A stretch of 7,645 nt of DNA from JAGGVT01 sp965369605 (GCA_965369605.1 CBDURE010000162.1:1-7645), one strand, 5' to 3'; shown: positions 1 to 6,580, counted from the stretch's first letter. Translations and numbers: made by a program. Notes: generated by a model not told the origin, from the sequence alone.

Positions 1-76
1 AACGTTCGGGGCTCGGTTTTAAATGTCTGGCTTTACGATTTATCGCAGTTTCACGCTAGTTCAAAATAGCTTTTTC

Positions 77-142
77 AGGGACGACTAATTACCGAGTTGC
101 CGATTAATAAAGGAAATACTGGCTTATTGGTGTTTATTTGAC
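77..142 (+). repeat. Diverged interspersed repeat, copy A
   Basis: Aligned by eye with 2394-2460 (copy B, same strand): over the first 42 aligned bases about 33 are identical, including the blocks ATTACCG, GATTAATA and TACTGG. A shorter related stretch (copy C) is on the minus strand at 7597-7625, sharing AGGGAC and GATTAA in the same order at almost the same spacing. All copies are intergenic. Origin is unknown; it could be a decayed small mobile element. Confidence 0.5.
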
Positions 143-152
143 ATGAAACAGA

Positions 153-250
153 CCTCACCCCCCAGTCCCCTCTCCACCATGTTGAGATGGGGAGCAGGAA
201 GCCTCATCCTACTCTCCTCTCCTGATGCAGGAGAGGGGTCGGGGGTGAGG
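153..250 (+). repeat. Large palindromic repeat with two internal hairpins
   Basis: The outer arms are CCTCACCCCC (from 153) and GGGGGTGAGG (241-250); a second arm pair, CCCCTCTCC at 167-175 and GGAGAGGGG at 230-238, lies inside. Two internal hairpins can form instead: 172-193 (CTCCACCAT with ATGGGGAG) and 217-235 (CTCTCCT, loop GATGC, AGGAGAG), giving a four-way, cruciform-like fold. A T7 run at 251-257 follows, so on the plus strand it could also end transcription. From general knowledge, CCTCACCCC/GGGGTGAGG elements of this form recur between genes in many bacterial genomes and their function is unknown. Confidence 0.75.
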
Positions 251-265
251 TTTTTTTCAAAAGAC

Positions 266-292
266 AAAAACCCCTTCCGGATGGAAGGGGTT
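266..292 (-). terminator. Intrinsic terminator of the 653-aa lipoprotein gene
   Basis: On the minus strand AACCCCTTCC pairs perfectly with GGAAGGGGTT over 10 bp around a 4-base loop (ATCC), and the stem runs into TTTTTG. It lies 32 bases past the stop codon at 325-327, the right place and direction to end the lipoprotein transcript. Confidence 0.85.
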
Positions 293-324
293 GATTTAAT
301 CTAATTTAAATAATGATTTTACCG

Positions 325-2286
325 CTACGGCTCGGAGTAATATGTCCACTGTGTGAGGTATTGGTTACTTGTGCTTTCATGCGCAATATAAATGCCGTAA
401 TTGTCATCATCCGTATCAAGATACACTGGTGTATGTGCGCAAAGTGGTGAACTGGGTGTACCAACACTACAAACCAAATCATAGGTAATGGCATTATACA
501 TAAGAACCATGCTACCGGTGAAACCGCCAACTTCATCGGTATTAATCAGAACACAAAGTAATGGCACATTGGGCGCCAAAGCGAATCCGGGATTTGGTGG
601 AAGCAGTTCGACATCAAGCGGTTTTGGAGTGTATCCTGAATAAGAAATATGGATTGTATCCACCTGAATTACATAATTGTAGCCTTCCTTGGCCATGTAA
701 ATCTCGATTTCAGAATGCTTCTTTTCCGCGATGAAAACGATGTATTCATCCTCCTCCTCAGTCTCCATGACATCGAACCCAACTGCTTCAGCCGGGTCAA
801 GATAGCCGTCTCCTGAGCCAATCCAGGAAATCCCGGCAACGATGATCCTGTCGGAATCCAAATATTTATACCTGCCTGTCCCAGGGCCTTCTGTGATGTT
901 GATCGCAGCCTCAAAAATCAAGGTACTTAGAAAAAGGCCGCAGAGTCGTGCATTGAAAGTATCGCAGACATCATACGGACTCAGCATGTAACTATAATAA
1001 GAAACATGTGCTCTATTATCATCATCCAGAGGCTCGTAGTCGAAATCAAGCGTATTTTGCATGAAGGATAATGTATGACTGTTGTTGTAATCTGGATGCC
1101 AGGGATCAAAATTGCGATTGATCCATCCGAAAGCGCCGTCGTATGCGGCATCAATTCGTTTTGCCGGCCAGGGCTGGAAGTCGGGATAATTTGGATCAAG
1201 GTCTCTAAGGTCAGCATATGTAACCTGTGCGCCAGCGCCAAGCCCGGGAATAATGCTGACATAGGAAGAGTCATCCCTGTATGCCCTCAGGATATTCCCG
1301 CGCGGTTCGCCGGGTCTGCGGAACACGCCGATATCATGACTGTAATTGTTGTTCGGAACCAGCCATGTGCCTTCATCCTGCCAGCCATAATCGTAAATTT
1401 TTATTTGAATTATATTGTAAGCGTCAATTCCCTGTGGATTTGGTGATTCGGCTTTAATGAAGAACTGCCATAAGCTGGGAGGTCTGTTATTGTTGTTTTC
1501 AATTTCGACTTCCCAGTAATCATCATGTGTATTAACCATCGATTCGATCGAACCGGTGATTGGTATGCAGTTAATGCTAACCGCGGATACATCATCCTGC
1601 CAGTCCTTGACGCGGCATGATATCGTTGATGAGCCGTAGTGCTCGAAAAGGAAACCCTTCTGGTTCATGTTGCTGATTTCATAGGGGTCGCCGCAATGCT
1701 GCCAAAGCCATGCGGTCAGTTTGAAATTGATGAACAGCGGGCTTCCGGGTGGAAAGTGTATATGAGCTGTTACTGTATCAACATCATAAGGATTGAAGAA
1801 TCTATCCGGATCACTTTTCTTGAAAGCAAGAAATGATTTTGCCTGTCCTCCAAGAGCGGTGGTCAAACCATCGAGATTATTCAGCCTTTGCGGATAGTTC
1901 ATTGCATTCATGTCGGAAAAAATCAGGCGGACATCGCTGACCCTCAAATTGGTCGGATTAGTAAGCTCAAAATCAGCGACGAGTTCATAGTTAGATGGAT
2001 CATAGCTGACAAAGCTTGCGAGAAGGCATCCGCTGCCTCCGCATGCCGGTGGAGCAAGCAGGCTGGTTACATCATAGTGGAAATTGGATTCGCGGTCGAA
2101 AATAATTTCAGCCTGTTCGTTTTCCAGATCGACTTTCAGCGTGTAATTGCCCCAGTCGGCAAAGCTATTATTCTCCTCCGGGATTTCAGGTCCCGTGGGA
2201 ACATCCTTCGAGCTTGATGAGCATGACATTGCAAGCAATCCTGTCAAAATCACAAGCAGCATTAAAAGCAGGTAAATTCGTTTCAT
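325..2286 (-). CDS. Large secreted lipoprotein of unknown function
   Basis: This 653-residue protein starts with a lipoprotein signal peptide: KR at 2-3, a leucine-rich core at 5-18 and a slightly unusual lipobox (AMSC) giving acylated Cys22, followed by a Ser/Pro/Glu-rich linker to about residue 42. Residues 48-205 look like a beta-rich domain, with the pattern FELTNPTNLRVSDVRLIF and later CGDPYEIS near 198. Residues 229-299 resemble an Ig-like domain ending in YNIIQIKIYD. Residues 305-653 contain several short beta-strand-like stretches (for example near 514-520, 575-581 and 630-635) and might be a propeller-like fold; I do not recognise them. Cysteines outside the signal (82, 87, 198, 224, 240, 441, 449, 578, 606, 616) are compatible with disulfides and export. 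The ATG at 2286 is chosen because GGGAGG lies 7 bases upstream; the in-frame TTG at 2301 overlaps that site. No enzyme motif is visible. The gene has its own promoter and terminator. Confidence 0.85.
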   Translation of the reverse strand: MKRIYLLLMLLVILTGLLAMSCSSSSKDVPTGPEIPEENNSFADWGNYTLKVDLENEQAEIIFDRESNFHYDVTSLLAPPACGGSGCLLASFVSYDPSNYELVADFELTNPTNLRVSDVRLIFSDMNAMNYPQRLNNLDGLTTALGGQAKSFLAFKKSDPDRFFNPYDVDTVTAHIHFPPGSPLFINFKLTAWLWQHCGDPYEISNMNQKGFLFEHYGSSTISCRVKDWQDDVSAVSINCIPITGSIESMVNTHDDYWEVEIENNNNRPPSLWQFFIKAESPNPQGIDAYNIIQIKIYDYGWQDEGTWLVPNNNYSHDIGVFRRPGEPRGNILRAYRDDSSYVSIIPGLGAGAQVTYADLRDLDPNYPDFQPWPAKRIDAAYDGAFGWINRNFDPWHPDYNNSHTLSFMQNTLDFDYEPLDDDNRAHVSYYSYMLSPYDVCDTFNARLCGLFLSTLIFEAAINITEGPGTGRYKYLDSDRIIVAGISWIGSGDGYLDPAEAVGFDVMETEEEDEYIVFIAEKKHSEIEIYMAKEGYNYVIQVDTIHISYSGYTPKPLDVELLPPNPGFALAPNVPLLCVLINTDEVGGFTGSMVLMYNAITYDLVCSVGTPSSPLCAHTPVYLDTDDDNYGIYIAHESTSNQYLTQWTYYSEP

Positions 2287-2293
2287 TATTGTA

Positions 2294-2299
2294 CCTCCC
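2294..2299 (-). promoter_or_regulatory. Ribosome binding site of the large lipoprotein gene
   Basis: GGGAGG sits 7 bases before the ATG at 2286. It fixes the start there and argues against the in-frame TTG at 2301, whose second and third codons would be this site. Confidence 0.85.
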
Positions 2300-2322
2300 A
2301 AATGTGGTTTTTTGAGGGCTAA

Positions 2323-2351
2323 ATTATAGCAGGATAATGCTGATATATCAT
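2323..2351 (-). promoter_or_regulatory. Extended -10 promoter of the large lipoprotein gene
   Basis: The minus strand reads TGCTATAAT, a perfect -10 box (2323-2328) with the extended TG one base upstream. No good -35 is seen at the 16-18 base spacing (ATGATA at 2346-2351), which is usual for extended -10 promoters. It predicts a start near 2316 and a leader of about 30 bases holding the ribosome site. A 10-base palindrome, TGATATATCA (2341-2350), overlaps the -35 position; such palindromes are common by chance. Confidence 0.65.
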
Positions 2352-2393
2352 TATTTAACTAATATTTGCGGACACCAGTGTCCATTGAAGTTA

Positions 2394-2460
2394 ACGACCG
2401 ATTACCGGATTGGTGATTAATAGAGGATGTACTGGTTAATTTGTATTTGCCAAACATGAA
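2394..2460 (+). repeat. Diverged interspersed repeat, copy B
   Basis: Partner of copy A at 77-142, same orientation, starting ACGAC then ATTACCG and GATTAATA, with identity fading after TACTGG. The 12-base word ATTGGTGATTAA inside it is also found exactly on the minus strand at 7597-7608. Just before it, GGACACC at 2370-2376 also recurs on the minus strand near 7617-7637. Confidence 0.5.
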
Positions 2461-2491
2461 TCGCAGGTGGATATGGATTTGTTCTATCCGT

Positions 2492-2520
2492 AAAAAAAGG
2501 GGCATTTCCCCAACAGGGGG
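2492..2520 (-). terminator. Orphan attenuator-like hairpins with T tract
   Basis: On the minus strand the order is CCCCC (2516-2520), GGGG (2508-2511), CCCC (2499-2502), then T7 (2492-2498). The middle block can pair with either neighbour: with the downstream block it gives a short G/C hairpin directly before the T run (terminator-like), with the upstream block it would prevent that. The stem is only 4 bp, so strength is doubtful. It lies after the yacL terminator and before the lipoprotein promoter, so no visible gene uses it. Confidence 0.4.
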
Positions 2521-2666
2521 TATGTTCACATGAGACTTCAAATCTGATGTTATTAATATACTATGCTGTAACCCCTTATTTATACTGTGCTTATTCATCT
2601 GGTTGGGACAGTTCTCTTTTTTTACTCAATCTAAACTCAGCCTATACGATTTATTAAAGAGCCAAT

Positions 2667-2690
2667 AAAAAAAGCACCTTTGTCAGGTGC
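2667..2690 (-). terminator. Intrinsic terminator of yacL
   Basis: On the minus strand GCACCT, loop GACAA, AGGTGC forms a 6-bp perfect stem (two further pairs possible) directly followed by T7 at 2667-2673. It begins 34 bases after the yacL stop codon at 2725-2727. Confidence 0.85.
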
Positions 2691-2724
2691 CTGTGAATTC
2701 TCTTTTTATTGAACTACCGCACCG

Positions 2725-3795
2725 CTACTTCGTTTCGGCGGGTTGTTTTGATGGACGGGCGAATATTAATCGGCCCGCTACTGTATTCAAAATCGATGTT
2801 ACGCTGACATTAATATCTTTTCCGATATAACCGTCTCCACCCTCGACAACGATCATGGTGCCGTCATCCAGGTACGCGACTCCCTGCCCGGCTTCCTTGC
2901 CCTGTTTGATAATCTGCACACGCAGACTTTCTCCCGGAAGAACAACCGGTTTGAGCGCGTTTGCCAGCTCGTTGATATTCAGCACCTCGATTCCCTGAAG
3001 GACTGCTACACGATGCAGGTTGTAATCATTCGTAACAACCTTGCCCTCGAGTTTCTTCGCGAGGTTCACAAGATGCGAATCGACATCGGCGATTTCCTCC
3101 GTTGAATCCTGGAAATCATCGTAGATTTCGATTGGAACTTCCATCTCATCCTGCATTATATTCAGGTTGTCGAGTCCGAGTTTTCCCCGATTTCGTTTAA
3201 GCGGGTCAGGGCTGTCGGCGATTTTCTGGAGCTCTTTTAGGACACTCGCCGGCACAATGACGGGTCCTTCCACAAATCCGGATTTTATTATGTCGTTGAT
3301 ACGGCCATCAATTATCACATTCGTATCGAGTATCTTTGGCGTCGATTCCATAGCCAGCGCTGCGATTCCCGTTTTCCCGAAATTCAGATGCGAAATCAGG
3401 AAGCTGAAAATATAGACCATGATGAATGTCAGGCCTGTGCCGATGATAATCAAAAACGCTTGATTTTGCTGAGTGGTAGGCGGAATGACGGTCACAAAGA
3501 CCATGGTAATCATCAGGTAGGATATTAGTATTCCGGCAATCGCGCCGAATGTTCCTCCAAGAACTTTCAGACCTGACGATTTGGAAATGATGTCGAGAAA
3601 CCAGCGGTTGAATCTAAGAAGATTTCTGTACGCCACTCCGGCAAGCATAAATCCCATAAGCGCGCCGACCAGTGTAATGCCGGACTCGTTTGGGATGTAG
3701 GGGCTGTCCTCCATGTCGGGGATTAACAAAGCGATTGCGTAACCGATAATTGCCCCGAATACAGAACAGACAAATCTCATAAAAGTAATGCCCAT
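2725..3795 (-). CDS. yacL: Membrane-anchored PIN/TRAM-domain protein, YacL family
   Basis: This 356-residue protein matches the YacL/COG4956 layout and length (the Bacillus protein is of similar size). Four membrane segments are visible, roughly at 7-25, 38-57, 78-104 and 113-135. A PIN nuclease domain follows, with ILDTNVIIDGRI at 155-166 (Asp157, Asp163), Glu188, Asp237/Asp239 in ADVDSHLVNLAK, and Asp257 in VVTNDYNLHRVA: the acidic residues expected to bind metal ions in PIN RNases are all present. A C-terminal TRAM domain at about 284-344 probably binds RNA. The likely role is an RNase or RNA-binding protein held on the cytoplasmic face of the membrane; the true substrate is not known for the family. 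ATG at 3795 is chosen for GGAGG 10 bases upstream; the ATG five codons later has no such site. In Firmicutes yacL lies shortly after clpC, as here, but radA and disA are absent between them. Confidence 0.93.
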   Translation of the reverse strand: MGITFMRFVCSVFGAIIGYAIALLIPDMEDSPYIPNESGITLVGALMGFMLAGVAYRNLLRFNRWFLDIISKSSGLKVLGGTFGAIAGILISYLMITMVFVTVIPPTTQQNQAFLIIIGTGLTFIMVYIFSFLISHLNFGKTGIAALAMESTPKILDTNVIIDGRINDIIKSGFVEGPVIVPASVLKELQKIADSPDPLKRNRGKLGLDNLNIMQDEMEVPIEIYDDFQDSTEEIADVDSHLVNLAKKLEGKVVTNDYNLHRVAVLQGIEVLNINELANALKPVVLPGESLRVQIIKQGKEAGQGVAYLDDGTMIVVEGGDGYIGKDINVSVTSILNTVAGRLIFARPSKQPAETK

Positions 3796-3810
3796 GAGGA
3801 TAAATCCTCC
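3796..3810 (-). promoter_or_regulatory. yacL ribosome binding site inside a small inverted repeat
   Basis: GGAGG (3806-3810) lies 10 bases before the yacL ATG, a longish gap. It is embedded in GAGGAT-TT-ATCCTC (3796-3809), a perfect 6-base inverted repeat whose right arm abuts the ATG. A 4-5 bp hairpin here could partly hide the ribosome site; whether it does so is inference. Confidence 0.5.
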
Positions 3811-3862
3811 GAATAAATGAATGAATAGTATAAATATAAGCCCTTTTTCAAAACAAAGACAA

Positions 3863-3881
3863 CGTACTCAAATTAAGTACG
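3863..3881 (-). promoter_or_regulatory. Leader hairpin upstream of yacL
   Basis: On the minus strand CGTACT, loop TAATTTG, AGTACG forms a perfect 6-bp stem in the predicted yacL leader, followed by the T-rich stretch TTGTCTTTGTTTT. It could act as a weak attenuator or an RNA-stability hairpin. The T stretch is interrupted, so termination is uncertain. Confidence 0.35.
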
Positions 3882-3909
3882 CATCTTAATATGAATCGAT
3901 AAATAGTAT

Positions 3910-3921
3910 TATCATATGATA
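3910..3921. promoter_or_regulatory. Palindrome at the predicted yacL start site
   Basis: TATCATATGATA is a perfect 12-base palindrome starting just after the -10 box of the yacL promoter, covering about +1 to +13, a typical repressor position. A related palindrome, TTTCATATGAAA, lies upstream of the small lipoprotein gene at 7300-7311; both share TCATATGA. No regulator is encoded here, so this is only a candidate operator. Confidence 0.35.
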
Positions 3922-3928
3922 CACAATC

Positions 3929-3956
3929 ATTATACCACCTGAGGAATTTCACGCAA
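3929..3956 (-). promoter_or_regulatory. Sigma70-type promoter of yacL
   Basis: The minus strand shows TTGCGT (3951-3956), a 16-base spacer, then the perfect -10 TATAAT (3929-3934). It predicts a start near 3922 and a leader of about 125 bases. A weaker alternative nearer the gene is TTGTTT with an 18-base spacer to TATACT. Confidence 0.65.
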
Positions 3957-4040
3957 GTTTACAGAATTTCCGTAGAGAACGATAGCATGGCATGCTGCTT
4001 AGATGATGTGTGAGAACTCCATTTTAAATAATATGCCAAT

Positions 4041-4070
4041 CGTAGGGGTGCAGCAAGCAGCGCTCCTACG
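4041..4070 (+). repeat. Dispersed palindromic repeat downstream of clpC
   Basis: CGTAGGGGTGC (4041-4051), loop AGCAAGCA, then GCGCTCCTACG (4060-4070): 11 pairs on the plus strand counting two G-T wobbles, followed by TGTTTTTT. The same design is at 7435-7462 with the loop TGCTTGCT, which is the reverse complement of this loop. It begins 15 bases after the clpC stop. On the clpC transcript the two wobbles become A-C mismatches and no T run follows, so it is a poor terminator for clpC but may protect the RNA 3' end. GTAGGGGCGC...GCGCCCC elements are familiar as non-coding repeats in many environmental genomes. Confidence 0.75.
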
Positions 4071-4085
4071 TGTTTTTTCAATTTA

Positions 4086-6566
4086 TCACGATGTTGTCGA
4101 GGATGTCTCCGCCAATTCCTTCTCATGCTCAAACACAAGGCCTTCATCTTTCAGGTCAATATATACAGTGTCGCCGGCTTTGAATTCACCCTTGAGAATC
4201 AATTCACTGAGCGGGTCCTCGATTTTACTCTGGACAACCCGCCTGAGCGGTCGTGCGCCCTGATGTTTCGAGAATCCATGGTCAACAAGAAAACGTTTGG
4301 CGTCATCTGAGATTTCAAGTTTCAGGTCATGCGCTTTCAGTGATTCAGAAACTCTAGTAACGAATCGGTCGAGGATTTTGGTGATTTCATTGTAAGTCAA
4401 CGGTCTGAACAGGATTGATTCATCGAGACGGTTGATGAACTCAGGCCGGAAAGTTTTCTTCAACGCCTCCTGCACTTTTGGCTGGAATTGCCTGTAAATC
4501 TTATCCGCGTTGAACTCTTCCTCCTGCCCCATTCGGAATCCCATAGGCTCATCAACACCGACCGCTTCGGTTCCCAGGTTGGATGTCATGATGATAATAG
4601 TGTTTTTCATATCCACTCTTCGACCCTGATTGTCGGTGAGAATGCCGTCCTCCATGACCTGCAGAAGTATGTTAAAGACATCGAAGTGAGCTTTTTCAAT
4701 TTCATCGAGCAGGATTACTGAATAGGGTCGCCGCTTGACTGCTTCCGTAAGCTGTCCGCCCTCATCATATCCAACATATCCAGGAGGCGCGCCGATAAGC
4801 CTTGATACAGAGTGCTTTTCCATGTATTCAGACATGTCGTATCGAACCAGCGAGAGTTCATCACCGAAAAGGAATTCAGCCAGAGTTTTTGCAAGTTCGG
4901 TTTTGCCAACTCCAGTTGGGCCTGTAAACAGGAAACATCCCATCGGGCGGTTCGGATCTTTCAGCCCGACTCTCGCTCGCCTTAAAGCGCGGCTGACCGC
5001 CGTGACAGCTTCCTTCTGCCCGACAATTCGCCTTGCCAGATATTCCTCCATCCTTAGAAGTTTTTGAGTTTCATCCTCCGCGATGCTCGAAACCGGAATC
5101 CCTGTCCAGCTGTGGACAACATCCGCGATTTCCTCTTCTGTAACCACTTTTGCTTCCGCGGCTGTGTCTGCAAATGGTGTTATCAATTTTTCAACATCTT
5201 CAGTTTCAATGCTGGAAGGGTCATCGAGTTTGGATGTGTCTAATTTGTCGTCTTCCATATTCTCAACTGAGTCGTCGGAACTTTCGCTTATTTCAGTTTC
5301 AGCAATTTCTTCTTCTTCTACTACAACATTGATTAGAGCTTCTTCTATTGAGTGAACACCAAGCCCGACGCGCACTTTCGCGGCTGCCTCGTCCATTAAA
5401 TCAATCGCCTTATCCGGCAGGCAACGCGATGTTATAAATCTGTGCGACAGGTGAACGGATTGGAAAATTGCCTCATCGGTGAATTTAACGTTGTGAAATT
5501 CCTCGTACCTGTCTTTCAATCCCATGAGGATATCAATTGTTTCCTCGACAGTTGGCTCATCGACATTGATTGGCTGAAATCGTCTTTCCAGCGCGCCGTG
5601 GCGTTCAATATGTTTTTTAAACTCACTGGGTGTTGTCGCGCCGACGCATCTGAGTTTACCTCGGGAAAGCGCAGGTTTGAGAATGTTGGATGCGTCTATC
5701 GCGCCCTCAGCCGCGCCTGCTCCGATTATTGTGTGAAGTTCATCGATGAAGAGAATGATTTTTTCATCAGTCGCCTGCGTTATTTCCTTCATTACACGCT
5801 TGAGCCGATCCTCGAATTCGCCTCTGAACTTGGTTCCCGCGACCAGTCCCGCAAGGTCGAGAGCGATAACTCTGCAGTTGCGCAAGCTCTTCGGAATTTT
5901 CTTATCGACAATCATTTGCGCGAGGCCTTCAACAATTGCGGTTTTGCCGACTCCGGGTTCGCCGATTAATACCGGATTGTTCTTGGTTCGTTTCGATAGA
6001 ATCTGAATGATGCGCTGTGTTTCACGTTTTCGCCCGACAATCGGGTCGAGTCTATGTTCCCGCGCTTCACGGGTTAAATCGATTCCAAATTCATCGAGAG
6101 TCGGAGTTTTTGTTTTATGTTTCTGGGGCCGTTGCGTTGAGTTGATAATCTCAAGTGTTTTATTGCGCGCGGGTTGGTATGTCGCGCCGAAATCCTTGAG
6201 CATTCGATAGGCTTTTCCTGACGTTACTTTCATAAGGCCAAGAAGAAGATGCTCGGTTCCGATATGCTGGTGCTTCAGGTTTCGAGCCTCTTTATATGCG
6301 TGTTCCAGGACTCTTTTGGTCGATGTTGAAAACTGGACGTTTTCGAAATCGTATGCGCCAATCGGAATCTCCTGCACGACATGGCTTCTAAGCCTGTCGA
6401 TTGGTACGTCAATCTCCTTCAAAACGCGTACGGCAAACGCGTTGTCATCGCTGATAAGCCCAAGAAGAAGATGTTCCGTGTCAACGTAGTCGTTTCGGAA
6501 GTGTTTGGCTTCCTCTGTCGCTCGTTTAATTGCTTTTTTTGATGATGTTGTAAATTTTTCCCACAT
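4086..6566 (-). CDS. clpC: ATP-dependent unfoldase ClpC with an atypical acidic middle region
   Basis: This 826-residue AAA+ protein feeds unfolded substrates to the ClpP protease in the cytoplasm. Two Clp-N repeats span about 1-67 and 78-142; Glu31 and Glu105, in the two TEHLLLGL motifs, correspond to the phospho-arginine contacts reported for Bacillus ClpC. The first ATPase has Walker A GEPGVGKT (202-209), pore loop KFRG (246-249), Walker B Asp275/Glu276 and arginine fingers at ALERRF (325-330). The second has GPTGVGKT (549-556), pore loop GYVGY (596-600), Walker B Asp621/Glu622, sensor TSN (661-663), Arg713 and sensor-2 GARPLRR (770-776). MGF at 675-677 sits where the ClpP-binding loop lies. 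Residues 400-474 should be the coiled-coil M domain with its UVR motif, but are acidic and low-complexity. The MWEKFT start is normal for ClpC, though no good ribosome site precedes it. No ctsR, mcsA or mcsB is nearby. Confidence 0.96.
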   Translation of the reverse strand: MWEKFTTSSKKAIKRATEEAKHFRNDYVDTEHLLLGLISDDNAFAVRVLKEIDVPIDRLRSHVVQEIPIGAYDFENVQFSTSTKRVLEHAYKEARNLKHQHIGTEHLLLGLMKVTSGKAYRMLKDFGATYQPARNKTLEIINSTQRPQKHKTKTPTLDEFGIDLTREAREHRLDPIVGRKRETQRIIQILSKRTKNNPVLIGEPGVGKTAIVEGLAQMIVDKKIPKSLRNCRVIALDLAGLVAGTKFRGEFEDRLKRVMKEITQATDEKIILFIDELHTIIGAGAAEGAIDASNILKPALSRGKLRCVGATTPSEFKKHIERHGALERRFQPINVDEPTVEETIDILMGLKDRYEEFHNVKFTDEAIFQSVHLSHRFITSRCLPDKAIDLMDEAAAKVRVGLGVHSIEEALINVVVEEEEIAETEISESSDDSVENMEDDKLDTSKLDDPSSIETEDVEKLITPFADTAAEAKVVTEEEIADVVHSWTGIPVSSIAEDETQKLLRMEEYLARRIVGQKEAVTAVSRALRRARVGLKDPNRPMGCFLFTGPTGVGKTELAKTLAEFLFGDELSLVRYDMSEYMEKHSVSRLIGAPPGYVGYDEGGQLTEAVKRRPYSVILLDEIEKAHFDVFNILLQVMEDGILTDNQGRRVDMKNTIIIMTSNLGTEAVGVDEPMGFRMGQEEEFNADKIYRQFQPKVQEALKKTFRPEFINRLDESILFRPLTYNEITKILDRFVTRVSESLKAHDLKLEISDDAKRFLVDHGFSKHQGARPLRRVVQSKIEDPLSELILKGEFKAGDTVYIDLKDEGLVFEHEKELAETSSTTS

Positions 6567-6580
6567 AGTTTTTTGCGAAT

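Larger units (their letters stand above)
1..324. other. Intergenic region left of the large lipoprotein gene
   Basis: I see no credible gene here. Bases 1-76 show no recognisable structure. Bases 77-142 are one copy of a diverged interspersed repeat, 153-250 are a large cruciform-like repeat ending in a T tract on the plus strand, and 266-292 are the minus-strand terminator of the lipoprotein gene. The plus-strand T tract and the minus-strand terminator facing each other would fit a plus-strand gene lying to the left of the window, but that is inference. Confidence 0.6.
2287..2724. other. 438-base intergenic region between yacL and the lipoprotein gene
   Basis: No convincing gene is present. 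It holds, from right to left, the yacL terminator (2667-2690), a second hairpin/T-tract structure (2492-2520) with no gene before it, a diverged repeat copy (2394-2460), a perfect inverted repeat GGACAC-CA-GTGTCC (2370-2383), and the lipoprotein promoter (2323-2351). A 79-codon open frame at 2359-2598 on the minus strand has no ribosome site and no protein-like pattern. Confidence 0.6.

Noticed and set aside
1075..1446. 123-codon open frame on the plus strand
   Set aside because: It lies wholly antisense to the lipoprotein gene, whose coding frame is clear; the peptide shows no family features.
2287..2301. TTG at 2301 as the start of the large lipoprotein
   Set aside because: It would place the GGGAGG ribosome site inside the coding frame; the ATG at 2286 has ideal spacing and gives a normal signal peptide.
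2341..2350. TGATATATCA palindrome at the -35 of the lipoprotein promoter as an operator
   Set aside because: Perfect 10-base palindromes are expected several times by chance in this window, and this one has no partner; kept only as a note.
2359..2598. 79-codon open frame on the minus strand between yacL and the lipoprotein gene
   Set aside because: No Shine-Dalgarno site before its ATG, no domain-like pattern, and it runs across the hairpin/T-tract structure and the diverged repeat.
5144..5369. Frameshift pair as the cause of the odd ClpC middle region
   Set aside because: The flanking domains are in one frame, and both alternative frames hit stop codons close to the GAA run, so no hidden M domain is encoded.
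5442..5969. 175-codon open frame on the plus strand
   Set aside because: Antisense shadow of the first ATPase domain of clpC, where the minus frame shows all conserved motifs.
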